DNA from: Rhabdophis nuchalis
Lineage: Eukaryota > Chordata > Lepidosauria > Squamata > Natricidae
Assembly (NCBI GenBank): GCA_039707465.1
Contig: CM077646.1
Coordinates: 81,802,715-81,866,714, forward strand
DNA length: 64,000 nt
Direction of reading: 5' to 3'
Each line of letters starts with the position of its first letter. Position 1 is the first letter of the stretch. Positions 11,106-24,027 of this stretch are shown here, piece after piece. The position numbers were made by a program, and so were the translations under genes. The notes beneath the pieces are model-generated. The model saw only the letters and a program-made list of their open reading frames with translations. It was not told the DNA's origin and made no database searches.

Positions 11106-11430
11106 CAGTTAGTTCCTGACTTACTACCATATTGGAGGCCAGAATTTTTATCAAGTCATGATGATCATAAATCAAAGCGCCTGTGGGACTGCCTTGATTT
11201 TATAACTTTTTTTGTGGCAGTCATTAAATGAGTCATTCATTCTTAGCACTTTTTGCCACAAATAGGCCAAAAAAGGCCAGCAAAAAACATTGCTACGTGG
11301 CTGTAGAATGCTGCAACCAACCATAAAAATGAGCCAGTTGCCAAGCATTGAAAATACTATTGGAACTGAGGAATCAAGTTGTGACTAGCTTTTGGAAGGG
11401 TCTGCTCTAAGTTTGAATAGTCAGTAAGCA
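11106..11430. mobile_element. Degraded Tigger-like DNA transposon fragment
   Basis: Starts after a TA with CAGTTAGTTCCTGACTTAC, a decayed form of the CAGGTAGTCCT end seen at 24028-24389. The right end is not clear. Confidence 0.45.
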
Positions 11431-11994
11431 ACAAAGTGATGACTTTCTTTACATATTTAATTGAATCATTGAATTTATTGAATAAATTTAACCTATTTCT
11501 ATCCATCTGTCTATTGTGAAAATTTGACTGTTAGTATTACTAAGAATCTATTATACTTTGGATTATGGACTTATAGTACAACAACGGAGCCCAAAGGCTA
11601 GTATATTTGAGTTCTGAAATTTCCTTTTCCAGAAGCCCTTTGTGCTGTAGTTCTGGTCTGCTGCCTTTGCATAGCATATTGCTTCCTACTCTTATCTGTA
11701 CAGGAATATCCATGATATAAATATGAGTCAGCCCTTACAAAAACATTCTTTCACTTGGAGAGACAGGAAGAAATGGAGAAAATCAACACTGCCCTGACTT
11801 GACTTTCCTGCGTTTAAGAGGAGTGGAAGGAGAAACTCTATTCTTATAGTCTATATTACTGTTTCCTGGCCCAGCCTATCTCAAAGGGCTGATACTATCT
11901 TTTAAAAAAAAAAAACTAATTTGGTGATTGATGATTTAAAATTGAAATGCAAAAAAGTGACATAATTTCAAAAGTGCAACCTTACATGTATGAG

Positions 11995-12222
11995 CAATAG
12001 CACTTAGACTTACATACTGTTTTCCAGTGCTTTCCAGCCCTCTCTAAGCAGTTTACAGAGTCAGCATATTTCCCCCAACAATCTGGGTCCTCATTTTACT
12101 GAACTCGGAAGGATGGAAGGCTCAATCAACCTTGAACCAGTGAGATTCAAACTGCCAAACTGCTGGTACCTGGCACTCTACAGAACTGGCCTGCACACTA
12201 CGCTACCACGGCTCTCCTATGT
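11995..12222 (-). mobile_element. tRNA-derived SINE
   Basis: On the minus strand a tRNA-like head (GTGGTAGCGTAGTGTGCAGG) with a B box TTTGAATCTC is followed by the body CCTTCCATCCTTCCGAGTTC and the tail CTGTAAACTGCTTAGAGAGG. A sister copy at 39588-39816 has the same order. The head is worn but the parts are collinear. Confidence 0.75.
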
Positions 12223-12954
12223 AACACATATACATATGATTAAGGATTCATGCTTTCCCTCTTACATTGGGAAACAGACCAATCCCATCAGAGATAACAA
12301 AATCAAACTTTATTTTAAAAAAGAGGACCAATGTAACCACACTATTTAACTTACTTTAAAAACTAGGGTATACATATAGTTACTACCACACTGGGAATGA
12401 AAGAAAAAACAAACTAATGAATTTTTATTTTGTCTCATTTCATAGACATCATCCATTGCTCTGTTCTAGTTTTTTTTTTTTTTAAATCAATTGTATGGCA
12501 GATTTAAGTATCAGAGTTTCTGGCTATATGACAAAAAGCATCTTTCCCTCATAGGGATATGAATTCCATTTTTGGCCAGCAGTGTGCAGCATTCTAAAAA
12601 TCTGAACAATATGATAGTTACAAAGCAGTATATTCAATTGAGATTAAATAATATTCTTAAAGTAATATTATTTCTGACTGATTGAATTAAACAACTGATC
12701 TCTGGTATCTTGTTTCATGCGATTTCATTTTTAAATTAAACATTAACACAGAAAATCAAATTATTTCATTTGGGTTTTAACTAACAAAATTGAATCCCAA
12801 CTGCTAATTATACCCAGATTAATTAAATGCTAAAATGGAAAAATATATTTCTCATCCTTTAGGATTAAAGATCATTCTTGGCATCGTGTTATCACATACT
12901 TCTCAATTTCTAGTTCAGAAATTTAGAAACCTAATATGTTACTAACTTTTTAAA

Positions 12955-13010
12955 TGTTCATTTACTGACAATTAAGTGGCATGTTCATTTACTGACAATT
13001 AAGTGGCATA
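12955..13010. repeat. Tandem duplication, unit about 27 bp
   Basis: The block TTCATTTACTGACAATTAAG followed by TGGCA occurs twice in direct succession. Confidence 0.9.
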
Positions 13011-13217
13011 TTTACAGTTATTAATTATTCCCAGCATTCTGTCTTGGGTAATTTGTAGCTATATTAAAATATATTTATTTAATATATTGAACATGAACAT
13101 GGAAAAGATGGAATATTAAACATACAAAATGGAAAAATGTTATTTACCGCTACTATATAAGATAAAGGTAAAGGTAAAAGCATATTATCATCAAATAACA
13201 GCAACGACTAATTAATT

Positions 13218-13271
13218 TTAGAGGGGGCGGTTAATAAATCCAACTTAAATAAATAAATAAATAAATAAATA
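13218..13271 (+). repeat. LINE-type tail with (AAAT)n
   Basis: GAGGGGGCGGTTAATAAATC followed by AAAT repeats resembles the 3' tail of the L2 copies (GGGGCGGTCTAGAAAT). Too short for a firm family call. Confidence 0.4.
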
Positions 13272-13349
13272 TTGATTTATGAATAGCCTGATCCTATTTC
13301 ATCAATAAGTTAGAAATGCCCTTTTCCCAGTAAGTCACATCACATCATA

Positions 13350-13502
13350 TCGTCCACAGTGATGGATGCTTCCAGAGGGTGAAAAACAGCCAAAAATCAG
13401 TTGAGCAGCATGCGTATACGCGCTTGAGCAGACAGGGCAACACCTCACGTCCCCTCAGAAATGGCTCTGCATGCCACCTCCATCCTATCATCCGCCTACC
13501 TA
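13350..13502. mobile_element. hAT-type MITE fragment (CAGTGATGG family)
   Basis: CAGTGATGGATGC near the start and an internal block GACAGGGCAACACCTCACGT shared with the element at 35251-35524. Confidence 0.5.
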
Positions 13503-15064
13503 CTTACTTATTCAGAATTAAATACCAAATAGCAATGTTGCTTTTCAATGAAGTGTTCAGAAGTATATAATCAAATAATATAATATATAATTAAATATAA
13601 CAATATTATAGTATATAAAATGAATATAATAAAAAGCAAGTATGTAACTAAACTAATGTCAAGGGCAAGAAGTCAGAAACCAGGATACAGTTCAAAAGTA
13701 TTCTAAGTTTATTTAATGCTACCTGTATGCAAGAATCTGAACTACTAATAGTCAAGGCAAAGTGGTGCCAGATAAATGGATTTCAATTGGCGGAGGGAGG
13801 GGGCTGGATTTGGGTCTGTAATTGGAGCACAGACTCCAAACTAACAATGCATTTGACCCTGCCATTAGGTTCAGCCTGTTCATCAACATTCGGAAATACA
13901 AAATGTTATTTTTTTTCTCACTTTAATCCTCTACATTTTGCTATATGGAACTCAAGATTCAATTATTTTCTGAAAAATATATTTATTAATTGAAATGAAT
14001 ACTGTTTTTATACCTAATTTATAGAACAGTTTATAATATGCATAGTTAAATACTTCCAAATCCTCTTTTGGTGGAAGATATTTAAAATTTATTTAAGAAT
14101 ATTTAATTACAAATCTCAAATATGTTTCAAGGGTCACATTAATTTTAATGATGGGATTCCTTGGAGCAATGGGAATTTGAAAATAGTTAGGCTGTTTTAA
14201 TGAATAACAGAAAAAGCTGTGTTCAAAGTCTCAAGCATTTCTTTTGAACAATTTTCAAAGCATGCAAAGCCTAATCTATTGAAAACATGAAATATATCAG
14301 AAATATATCAGAATTATATCAGACATGACTAGATTTCTGATGTGTTATTTGTATTTCAGAAACAGATATACGATAGATACACACAGATACTCTGTATGTG
14401 TGTGCAAATATCTATTTTTATATTTTATCGATACATTTGTCATTCTTCTATACAACCTAAGTAAAACTTGTAAAGAAAAAACTACACAAAATTTATTAGT
14501 AGGGTTTTCTTCAAGCTTGCAGCTACAGGAAATAAAACCACAAATGGAATTATGACAGTTTTTCAACAATAATATATTTTACTAGAGTATATTTTCTATA
14601 AATAATTGGACTCCCTTATTATTACTATTGCTATACATTTTCTAGCAAAAATATATATACAATTTCTTGTATGACAGTCTAAAGACAATGTTATGACATG
14701 ATAAAATGTAATAATGATCTTAAAAGGAACAGGATTATCTGCTACATGCCTTGATTTTTGGTAATTTGCCAGTACTACAAGATTTTATTAATGAATTACA
14801 ACAAAGGACTTAATAAACTTAAGGTTGAAAGTAAGCCTCTTGTGTAAGAAACTATATTTAAAAGAGATTATAATAACTAAGCATTTCCCATTTAACGAAT
14901 GGATCGCTAAACAACAAAAGTATTATGGAGTCCAATTTACCGCTGCTATTCCAAATCTTTTTTGAATTGCTTCCTTCAGAGAAAGTATAAATCCTACAAG
15001 GAAATATATTTTTAAATATGTTATGTTCAATAAATATTACTCATCAAATTATCAGTGATAATTC
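13503..15064. other. Intron 1 DNA, nothing recognised
   Basis: Very AT-rich, including ATAT-rich stretches near 13570-13620. The short open frames show no domain. Confidence 0.6.
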
Positions 15065-16590
15065 TTTTTTTAAAATAAATGTTTTATTAAACACATAATA
15101 AAACATTGGACACAGTGTAACCGTCCTGGAATTGTCTTTGCCATACATATTCAAATATAAGTTAAATATCATAATCACCTTGCTTATTTACATTTGGTCT
15201 ATTCAGTATTTACAAATATAAAAACATCTTACTTCAATCCATATTACTTTCAATATTGTCTTATCCACTTTCACTCTGTTATAGTTACATACATATTTCT
15301 AGTTTTCCATTCTATAAATCCTAGTCATTTCTTATTTTAGGTCCCTCTTCTCTATTCCAACCATCGATAAAATTTATTCCAGATCTTACAGTATTTTGTT
15401 TTGCTTTTATTCTTCAATTCCCACATCAGTCTATCCATTTCAGGGCAAGTCAGAATTTTCCTAATCACTTCCTCTTCTTGTGGAATTTCTCTGTTTTTCC
15501 AGTTTTGGGCAAAGACCATTCTTGCTGCCATTATAATAGGTATTATTAAATAGGTTACCCCCTTGTTATATTTGTCATTCATAATTCGCAAAAGGAATAG
15601 TTCTGGTTTAAATTCTATTTCCTCTTCGGTGAACTCTGTTAACCACATTTGAATTTTCTGCCAATATTATTTTGCTTTTTTACATGACCACCACATATGG
15701 TAGTATGTGTCTGATTCATGATCGCATTTCCAACAATTTGGTGGTAAATTTCTAAACATTTTTGCTATTCTCATTGGCGGAAGGTGTCATCTATAAAACA
15801 TTTTATATAAATTTTCTTTAAACGGTATTGCCAATGTTATTTTTCTATTTCTTTCCCATAATTCTTGCAATTTTTCCAATTGCACATTATATCCAATATT
15901 ACATTGTTTACTTAACCTGCTCTTCTTCCATTTTATAATCCAATAAAAAAAATATAAAGCTTCTTTGCCAATTTATTATTTGTCCCCAAAAATATCTTAT
16001 CTATTGTCATTAGCTCCCTATTGAAAGATATAAAAGAGTGGGACATCAGTAGTGTGATTGGATTTGTAAATAGGACCACCATTTCAATTCTACCGCTTGT
16101 TCTTCTAGTTCTTGCCTTGATTTCAATGCCCCTTCTTTGTTCATTGTATCCTTATAAGTAATCTGCTTTCCCTGATTGATAAAATTTGGATGCACTAACG
16201 CTTCTAACGTGGATAACCAAATCAGAGCCTTGCTATAAATTTGCTGCTTATATTTATTCCATATCTCCAATAACGCACATCTTATAAAATGTCTTTGAAA
16301 GTATTGATGTGCTACTTGTTTCAAGTACCATAGAAATGTGTGTTATCCTAGATGTAAATCGTGGCCCTCTAACATTAGCAATCTTTTATTTTTTAACTCT
16401 ATCCATTCTTTTACCCAGGTGAGCATTGTTGCTTGGTGATATAACTCCCACTCGTACGCAAAATCCTCCTCTTTCTTTTACATCTTGCAAAAGTTTAAAT
16501 TTAATACTTTGTTTCTTCCCTTGCCAGATGTATTCTGGTGTCATTTTATTCAGATTTCCAAAATACTTTTAGTGATAATTCTTCTTTTCT
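15065..16590 (-). mobile_element. L1 LINE, 3' part of ORF2 and 3' UTR
   Basis: 5'-truncated L1 on the minus strand. Collinear L1 ORF2 C-terminal pieces can be read: FKLLQDVKERGGFAYEWELY near 16500-16440, ALLEIWNKYKQQIYSKALIW near 16270-16210, LELKWWSYLQIQ-like text near 16080, a CWKCDHESDTYYHMWWSC zinc-knuckle-like motif near 15740-15690, and ARMVFAQNWKNREIPQEEEV near 15530-15460. Several stops and shifts show it is dead. The 3' UTR continues to about 15065. Confidence 0.8.
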
Positions 16591-16919
16591 TAGAATATCA
16601 CACTATTCTTCTGTACCTATTATATAGGTTCCAAGTATCTTAGATACCACAATTTCTTGTTGCTTTCTGCTATTTTTCAAACAGAGATTCAAAGTTGAAT
16701 TTATTGTTATCGTATCTTTTCAATGAATGGTGAAAGGTTCTAAAAGAAAGAATATATAAAAGTGGTGATGGTTGAAATAATTGAGAAACAAACATATCAA
16801 CTGGTTGTGACACATCAGTTAAAGAAAGAAAGGATTACTCGGATTTTTTTAGGACAAGTAAGAAAAACAAGTTTCAGGCAGAGAAATCCTCAAGATGACG
16901 CCTAGATCTGGGTAGTGGA

Positions 16920-17275
16920 GAATTTTTAAAACCTAGGTTGTATCATAAACAAAGCCTTGATGAAACAATGATCGCAGATTCTTCACGAAGTTTATGTTCT
17001 GTAACGGTGGCACCATCATTATCTCTTGGGAATATACAAGGGCAACTGCAAGAATTGAAATGAAGAAGCGGAGAGCACCACCCCTACCAGTTATTCCATC
17101 CTTTTCTATTGGGAAAGCTGAGAGAGAAGAAAAAATGCCAAGTGCGATTCCTCAAAGTTCATTGCAACAAGAAACAAAAAAGAAAAAGAGACGTGCTCCT
17201 CTTCCACCAACTCCTAAAATGCCAAACAGATTTGAAGAAATGGATAATAAAAGACAAAGTACAATTGATCCTTTT
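16920..17275 (+). pseudogene. Fragment of a cordon-bleu (COBL/COBLL1)-like coding sequence
   Basis: Two adjoining frames read like cellular protein. The first (about 16932-17062) contains YHKQSLDETMIADSSRSLCS and VAPSLSLGNIQGQLQELK. After a one- or two-base shift the second (about 17060-17270) contains MKKRRAPPLPVIPSFSIGKA and ETKKKKRRAPLPPTPKMPNR. Paired KKRRAP motifs followed by prolines are the KRAP motifs of the cordon-bleu actin-nucleator family, as I recall it. No good splice sites flank it and the frame is broken, so it is best read as a retroposed or transduced gene fragment inside SYN2 intron 1. The parent gene is inferred; other proline-rich proteins remain possible. Confidence 0.45.
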
Positions 17276-17432
17276 CAACTTTCATTTGTCGGCCATTTTA
17301 TTTCAACTGTCATTTGTCGGCCTTTTCATTTGCCTGGAGAGAGATTCCTATTGTGGCTATCACTGCTTTCTTTATTCCACCTGGCGCTCAAACCAATTTC
17401 ATTGTAATTTTATTATTACAATGACAATAAAG

Positions 17433-17482
<50 letters not shown>
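17276..17482 (+). mobile_element. Retroposon 3' end with (ATT)n tail
   Basis: A TCATTTGTCGGCC block occurs twice, followed by TTTCATTGTAATTTTATTAT, CAATGACAATAAAG and about sixteen ATT units. The AATAAA-containing end plus simple tail is a LINE-type 3' terminus. It directly follows the cordon-bleu-like fragment, so the two may have inserted together. Confidence 0.5.
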
Positions 17483-17499
17483 GATAGAAACATTATCCC

Positions 17500-18100
17500 T
17501 ACTTTATTAGAATTCCATAAAAATAGAATTCATACTTTGTTAAGAATTAAGATATTAAGGATTAAGATAGAATGGAAACCTGAAGTCTTCCTATTAGCAA
17601 TAGTGTCTGCGAAATATAAAAAAGAAATCCAGTATTTAATAATACATATAATTACGGTGGCAAGGATTGCTTTTGCCCAGAAATGGAAAAATAAACTAAT
17701 TCCAAGTGAAGATGAAATAATAAGAAAGGTTATGGACTGTGCTGAAATGGACAAATTAACTAAAGAAATCCAGGGTAAAGAAGAATCAGAATTCTATCAG
17801 ATATGGGATAAATGGTATAGGTGGATGGAGGAAAGAAATAAGAACTAATGAAAGAATACAGCAAAACTTAAAAACAGTAGTTATGAGTAAAATAAGAGGG
17901 TTTAGAATGGTGAAATCCAAATGAAATATAGCAGATGGGGAAACAATATAAGATGAGCGGCTTCGATTAATAATTGCTATTAGAAAGAACAGGAAGTTCT
18001 TGTTCGTATTGTATGGTGTAAATGTAGTGTATGTCTAAGTTTTGTGTGAGTGTATTTTATATGTTTGTAAATAAAATTTATTAATTTTAAAAAATATATA
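17500..18100 (+). mobile_element. L1 LINE, end of ORF2 and 3' UTR
   Basis: 5'-truncated L1. The readable C-terminus includes KPEVFLLAIVSAKYKKEIQY, ARIAFAQKWKNKLIPSEDEI, RKVMDCAEMDKLTKEIQ and a closing WDKWYRWMEERNKN, which aligns with the minus-strand copy at 15065-16590 (ARMVFAQNWKNREIPQEEEV). The 3' UTR runs to about 18100, ending in an A/T-rich tail. Confidence 0.78.
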
Positions 18101-19267
18101 ATATAAAAGCTGTTAGCGACTCCAATGAAAGGAATTATCAAATTTTTAATACAACATTTCTTTCTTTGGTTAGAACAAAATTAAAATCAAAGGTTTAACA
18201 CCACTTTACACTTCCAAAAAAAATTTATATATATGTTTCTGTAGTGTACTGATTAGTAAATATTATAAAGCTTTGCTTCTTTCTTGGGATATTCCATTTC
18301 CTAATGAAAATTCAGAAGAAAACTATTCGTTTTGTTAGAGTTGTTCCAATGGTATTTGTAGAGAACAACCTGAAGTTCTGAGATGGTTTCTGCTGCCCCC
18401 TTGTGTAAAAAGAAATGGACACCAAGCCATTTTTGCCATTGCATATAATAAATGATTAGTAGTCTGAAAATTCAGACGCAAGATTTTATCTGCTTTTTTT
18501 ATATTCAAAATCTGTGCTTTATTATTGAGACAACCATCCTTGTTCTCTTTTTTCTTATGTCCCAGAAATAAAATAAATTTCTATGATCATATTATTAAAA
18601 CATAAAATTAATTCATAACTTGCAGAGAGTAAATTCACATCAATTAGTATTCATCCACTCTGGGAAAGAACAAGAATAGACACTGTTGTTCAGTATTGCA
18701 TTCCTTGAGTTTTTCCAGATCACTGGAGTTGAGAAATCCTGAATGATAAGTGTGATTATAAATGTAATAATGACAATAAATGGAAAGGGTATCTCTGTGC
18801 CTGCCTTACAGGAACCAAATTAGATTAGTATATGTTATTTTTTTAAAGTACCTTGCTCATTTATTTTAAATATTCCACTTTGCTTTCTTTTGTAAACACA
18901 TTCAAATGAGCTTACAGATAGCATAATATAATTAAACAATAAATATAAAATAAAAAAGGGGGATTTAAATGAGAGCAATTAAAAATATTTGTAAGTTAGA
19001 TGACACAACTTCTGCTAACTGCATGGGTGAAAGCTTGGCTATTGACCAGTCTTTTGCTGTTTCAAGTAAATCCCAGTAATTGCTTCTTTTCACCCAATTC
19101 ACCCAATTCATCTAACTTATTCATTATCCTTCTTCTAAGATTTTATTGTGATTTAATATTGTATTATTTGCACCATTTTTTTTAAAAAAAAGCTTATTTA
19201 TTATTAATTAAAAAGGTATTTTTTGTGATAAATGTATTTTGGTGTTTAAAATACTACAAACCTGCTG
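18101..19267. other. Intron 1 DNA, nothing recognised
   Basis: AT-rich, no named repeat or gene. Confidence 0.6.
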
Positions 19268-19402
19268 CTGTGGCCTAAAGGGGGAGCTCTCGCCTCCCAA
19301 TCAGGAGGTTGTGAGTTCAATCCTAGATAGAGGCAGATGTAGGGTCTCCTGCTTGGGCAGGGGGTTGGATTAGATGACCTTCCAACTCTGTTAATCTGTT
19401 AT
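19268..19402 (+). mobile_element. tRNA-derived SINE with CR1-type tail
   Basis: Same structure as 6333-6481: tRNA-like GAGCTCTCGCCTCCCAATCA, B box GAGTTCAATCC, then the tail GGTTGGATTAGATGACCTTC. The head is slightly 5'-truncated. Confidence 0.78.
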
Positions 19403-20024
19403 ATCTATTAAATATGTATTATATTTATTACATTTATAAATGTTCCAGTATATGTGGATACAATACTGCCAACTAAATTTGCTCCAGTTAATACACTGAC
19501 AATAGGTTCTTATGTTGTTGTCCTGCACAGAATGATTCAGTAATTTTAAATAATACATTGTAGAAGAGCTGAAACATATAAATTTAAGTATAGATTTATA
19601 GATTCATAAAGATAGGAGGCATTTTGGTCATTCCTGCCTCTATTTGTTCACCTGCCTTATAGGTACAGTAGGCCAAACATTATTTGGAAAGTAAAACATT
19701 TCCTGCTTAGTAAGCAATAGACAGAAATGGTAAATTGCAAGATAACAGAACTTATTCCAAATTTGTTTAAAGGATCTATCACCCTAATGTAACATTTAGA
19801 AGCAATGCTTGCTATTTAATATGCAAAATTACCAAAGAAATGTTTTAATGCAGGAAGCCAAGTAACTACAACAGACTACAATCAGACATTTCTACTTTAT
19901 TTAAACATTTCAAAATCAATCTGCTTTGCATACATTGTATATTTTCTTCTTCTTTTAATTCTTTTAAATTGCATCTCAGAATAACCGCTGCATAGATTAT
20001 ACCTATGAAAACAAGATTGATTAG

Positions 20025-20579
20025 TGTTGTGGCCCAGCAGGGACCGGCTGAGCTGATGTTCTTCTGATAGTGAGGAACAATATGAGTCTGCCCTGGAGGC
20101 TGAGGAAGACCCTGGGGAGTGTTTGGAGTCACAGCAGGGACCAGAGAGGCTGGTTGGCCATTAGGAGGCACCTGAGTCATGGAACAGTGGGGAAGACCAG
20201 AGTCAGTTTGTCCCTGACGCTAGAATGCGAAGAGCTGAGTGGCGGAGGCAGCAACTCAGGAGGCAGACTCACAGAAGGTGATTAGGCACCAGGTGGTTGT
20301 TGATTGGCCCCTCCCAGAGAGCTTATAGGTGAGGCGATGGGAGGGGACATTTGCAGGAAACAACCGTTCAGTGAAGGAGTCATGAATGTCCGTGTGAGTT
20401 GAAACCTGTGCCTGTTCAGTTTCCTGTGAGTTTGAAGGCTTGTGTGAAAGTTCGCTGCGAAGCCAAGCCTGTGCCTTGAGTTTCTGGGCTTTCAGTCAAG
20501 GGACTGCTTATCTTGCTTAATAACAGTGGCAAACAGCCAAGTTTGGGTTCTTGTTTATTCCGAAGCCACGGACAGAACA
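20025..20579. mobile_element. Probable solo LTR, 555 bp
   Basis: The block starts TGTTGTGGCC, ends AGAACA, and is flanked by GATTAG (20019-20024) and GATTAA (20580-20585), a 5-6 bp duplication. A TG...CA block with a short duplication and no internal genes fits a solo LTR left after recombination. A GATTGGCCCC box followed by CTTATAGG could be promoter elements on the plus strand. The open frames inside have no retroviral domain. Superfamily not assigned. Confidence 0.6.
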
Positions 20580-20845
20580 GATTAATATCCTAGTTTAGGA
20601 ACTTTCTTCAATCCTATTTTAAATAGGAAAATTAATTATAAATCAGAGAATGATTAAAGTTTTCTTTAGCATAACATGACACAAGTTCTTACATGGGAGT
20701 TTAAATACAATTTAGCTTCTTCTACCAATATACTTTAAAAGTGTAGGTTTTTTTCAGTTTAATGTTTTAAAAAATAATTTTACTTTGAAATAAATGTTTA
20801 GAATTGTATTTTGCAAGTTGAAAATCAATTAGAGAATGAAAAGCA
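20580..20845. other. Nothing recognised
   Basis: AT-rich spacer between the LTR and the L2 tail. Confidence 0.5.
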
Positions 20846-23122
20846 ATATTTTTTATTTTTGTTTTATTTTATTTACATTTATATCCCACCCTTCTCCGCA
20901 GAGGACCCAGGGCGGTGCACAGGAAATTTAAAAAACATACAGAGTACAAAATAAATACACAATTTAAAATATAAATTAAACCTATGCTAAAAAACCCAAT
21001 TTTAAAATACCCAATTTAAAACTATTCTAAAAGTCCCCATGGGAGGTTAGGCTAGGCCGGCTTGTTGGAATAAGTATGCCTTTAGACATTGGCGGAAGAG
21101 GCGGAGGTCGGTGATGGTACGTAATTCGGGGGGTAGGTCGTTCCAAAGGGCTGGGCCCGCCACAGAGAAGGCTCTTCCCCTGGGTGTCGCCAGTCGGCAT
21201 TGTCCGGCCGACGGCACCCTGAGGAGGCCCTCTCTGTGGAAGCGTATCGGTCTAAGGGATGTATGGGGCAAGAGGCGGTCTCGCAAATAACTAGGCCCCG
21301 AGCCATGGAGCGCTTTAAAGATGGTCGTCAAGACCTTGAAGCGCACCCAAAAGACCACAGGAAGCCAATGCAGCTCACGCAGGATCGGTGTTATGTGGGA
21401 GCATTTAGTGGCTCCCGTAATCACCCGCGCGGCTGCGTTTTGGACTAACTGTAGCTTTCGAGTGCACCTCAAGGGAAGCCCCATGTAGAGAGCATTACAG
21501 TAGTCGAGTCGGGACGTCACGAGAGCTTAAGTGACTGTGTGGAGGGCAGCCCGGTCCAGTAAGGGGCGCAATTGGCGCATCAGGCGTACCTGATGAAATG
21601 CCCCCCTGGCCACGGCCGCCACATGGTCTTCCATGGACAGCCGGGGATCCAGGAGGACACCCAAATTGCGCGCCCTCTCCACGGGGGCCAGTGTTTCACC
21701 CCCAATGGCCAGAGTTGGAGTAATCTGGCTGAACTGGGGTGCCGGAAACCACAGCCACTCAATCTTGGCAGGGTTGAGCTTGAGTTTGTTACCACCCATC
21801 CAGATCCGTACGGCCTCCAAACACCGGGACAGCACTTCGACGGCATCGTTGGGGTGGTCTGGGGTGGATATGTACAGCTGAGTGTCATCAGCGTACAGAT
21901 GGTACTCCACCCCAAAACCACGGATGATCTCACCCAGCGGCTTCATATATGTGTTGAAAAGGAGGGGCGAGAGGACCGACCCCTGAGAAACCCCACATAC
22001 GAGAGGCCTCAAGGTCGACCTCTGCCCTCCCGTCAACACATATTGCGACCGACCAGAGAGGTAGGATGAGAACCACCGCAGAACGGTGCCTCCCAGCCCC
22101 AACCCCCCCAGTCGGTGCAATAGGATACCATGGTCGATGGTATCAAAAGCCGCTAAGAGGTCTAATAGGACTAGGATAGAGGAATACCCTCTATCCCGCG
22201 CCCTCCAGAGATCATCAACCAACGCGACCAATGCCGTCTCGGTGCTGTGACCGGGTCGGAAGCCGGACTGGCACGGTCTAGATAATCAACTTCCTCCAGG
22301 TGTCACAGGAACTGTTGGGCTATCACACTCTCAACAACCTTCACCAAAAAGTGAAGGTTGGAGACCGGACGATAGTTCTCTAATAATGCCGGGTCCAGGG
22401 ACGGCTTCTTGAGGAGGGGCCTCACTACCGCCTCTTTCAAGACGGCAGGTACGGACCCCTCACTCAAAGATGCGTTGACAATGCCCTGGAGCCAGCCTCG
22501 TGTCGTCTCCCAGGATGCCAGTAGAAGCCAGGAGGGACACGGGTCCAATAAACATGTGGTCGCCCTAAGCTTCCTTGACAACCTGTCCATATCCTCGGTG
22601 TTAACAAACTCAAACTCCTCCCAAGAAGGAACCTCAAGACTAGTCTCGGACAGTCCCACAGGACCACTGGCGATGGAGGGTAGCTCATTCCGAATCCAAG
22701 TGATTTTCTCCTGCAGATAAATCCCAAATTCCTCTGCTCGCCCTTGTAAAGGGGCTTCCCGCGGCCTCTGATGAAGGAGGGAGCGGGTCACCCAAACAGG
22801 GCGGCAGGGCGGTTATCTGCGGATGCAATAAGTGTCACAGTACTCCCGTTTGGCCACCCTAATCGCCACTAAGTAAGCCCTAATATGGGTTCTCACTAGT
22901 GTTCGGTCGGCTTCGGAGCGAGAGGTTCTCCATCTGCTCTCTAGGCGTCTCTTGTGGCGCTTCATCCCCCGAAGCTCCTCAGGGAGCCTGGGTGGTTCGA
23001 CGCCGCAAGAGAGGCCGCAAGGGCGTGACTCGGTCCAAGGCCCCCATGGCCGCACTCAACCATGCGGTCACTAGGTCCTCAGTCGAGTCGCGAGGCAGGG
23101 TCACAGGAACCTCTCCGGAATA
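20846..23122 (-). mobile_element. L2 LINE, 5'-truncated, inactivated
   Basis: Minus-strand copy of the L2 family at 45960-49470, lacking the endonuclease half. Four broken blocks cover the linker and the RT. The block at 21527-22231 holds AFDTIDHGILLHRL, GVSQGSVLSPLLFN (P changed to S in the usual GVPQGS) and YADDTQLYIS. The block at 21047-21520 holds the C-terminal SRLDYCNALYMGLPLRCTRK and GRAFSVAGPALWNDLPPELR. Stops and shifts separate the blocks. The 3' end carries the GCACCGCCCTGGGTCC tail near 20900. Confidence 0.88.
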
Positions 23123-24027
23123 TAACGAAATCAAATGCTAATTATGCCAATTACTACTGTAAATGTGTTACATTTTGACTCAGAAATTTCCCAGAAGTCA
23201 CTTCCCAGAGAATACAATAATTATTTTTCTGAAGCAGATTTGGAAGACGGGGAGGGAAATTTATGTTAAGATTAGAGTTAATCTTCTATCCTAGTATTTA
23301 GGAGTTCAGGTTCACTTCTTGAATTCTGACCATTGTAACATTCATTTTGTAACACCTATCCTCCAGATGGCACGTAAAAAAGAGTACAATGTATAAACTC
23401 ATGCTTCAAAATAACTGATAATTAAAGCAGGATTGGAATGAAAGCTTAAATGAATAATAGAGAACTGATCATTTTGGGAATTCAACAGGAACAGGGAATC
23501 CTTATACAAATATTAAGAATGAGATTAAAAATTGGGGAACGTCACATATATCTAACAGTAATTTTAAAAACTTTTGACATCTTTGGTTGGAATAAAATGT
23601 TTATTATGGCAGGCAGCAATAGTTTTAGTTTTGAAACAAAATTTATATATAATTTTAAAAAAATATTAGACAATGAGATGTTTTTGGCTCGAGTTCATGA
23701 AAGCTTATGCCATAATAAATATTTATGGTTCACTAAGCTCTGTTGATTTTGCTTTCCTCTCTGGAAATTAAAAAAAGAGCATCAGTGTGCAGACAAAATG
23801 CTATAATACACAGTACAAGATTTAGACATGGAGAGAGAATAAGAAGAGCTTGAATGCCCAGAAGCATCTGTTGGAAAATCAGAGCCATTTCTATCCATCT
23901 CTACTGAGCAGAAAGATTTAAGAGCCTTCACCATCGTCTTCTAAGCACCAAAATAAGCCCAATAAAGTAAGCAAATGCATGCATACGTACAATACCTGTA
24001 TTCAAAATAAGTCTTTTGGATTTTGTA
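23123..24027. other. Nothing recognised
   Basis: AT-rich intronic DNA; no named repeat. Confidence 0.6.
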
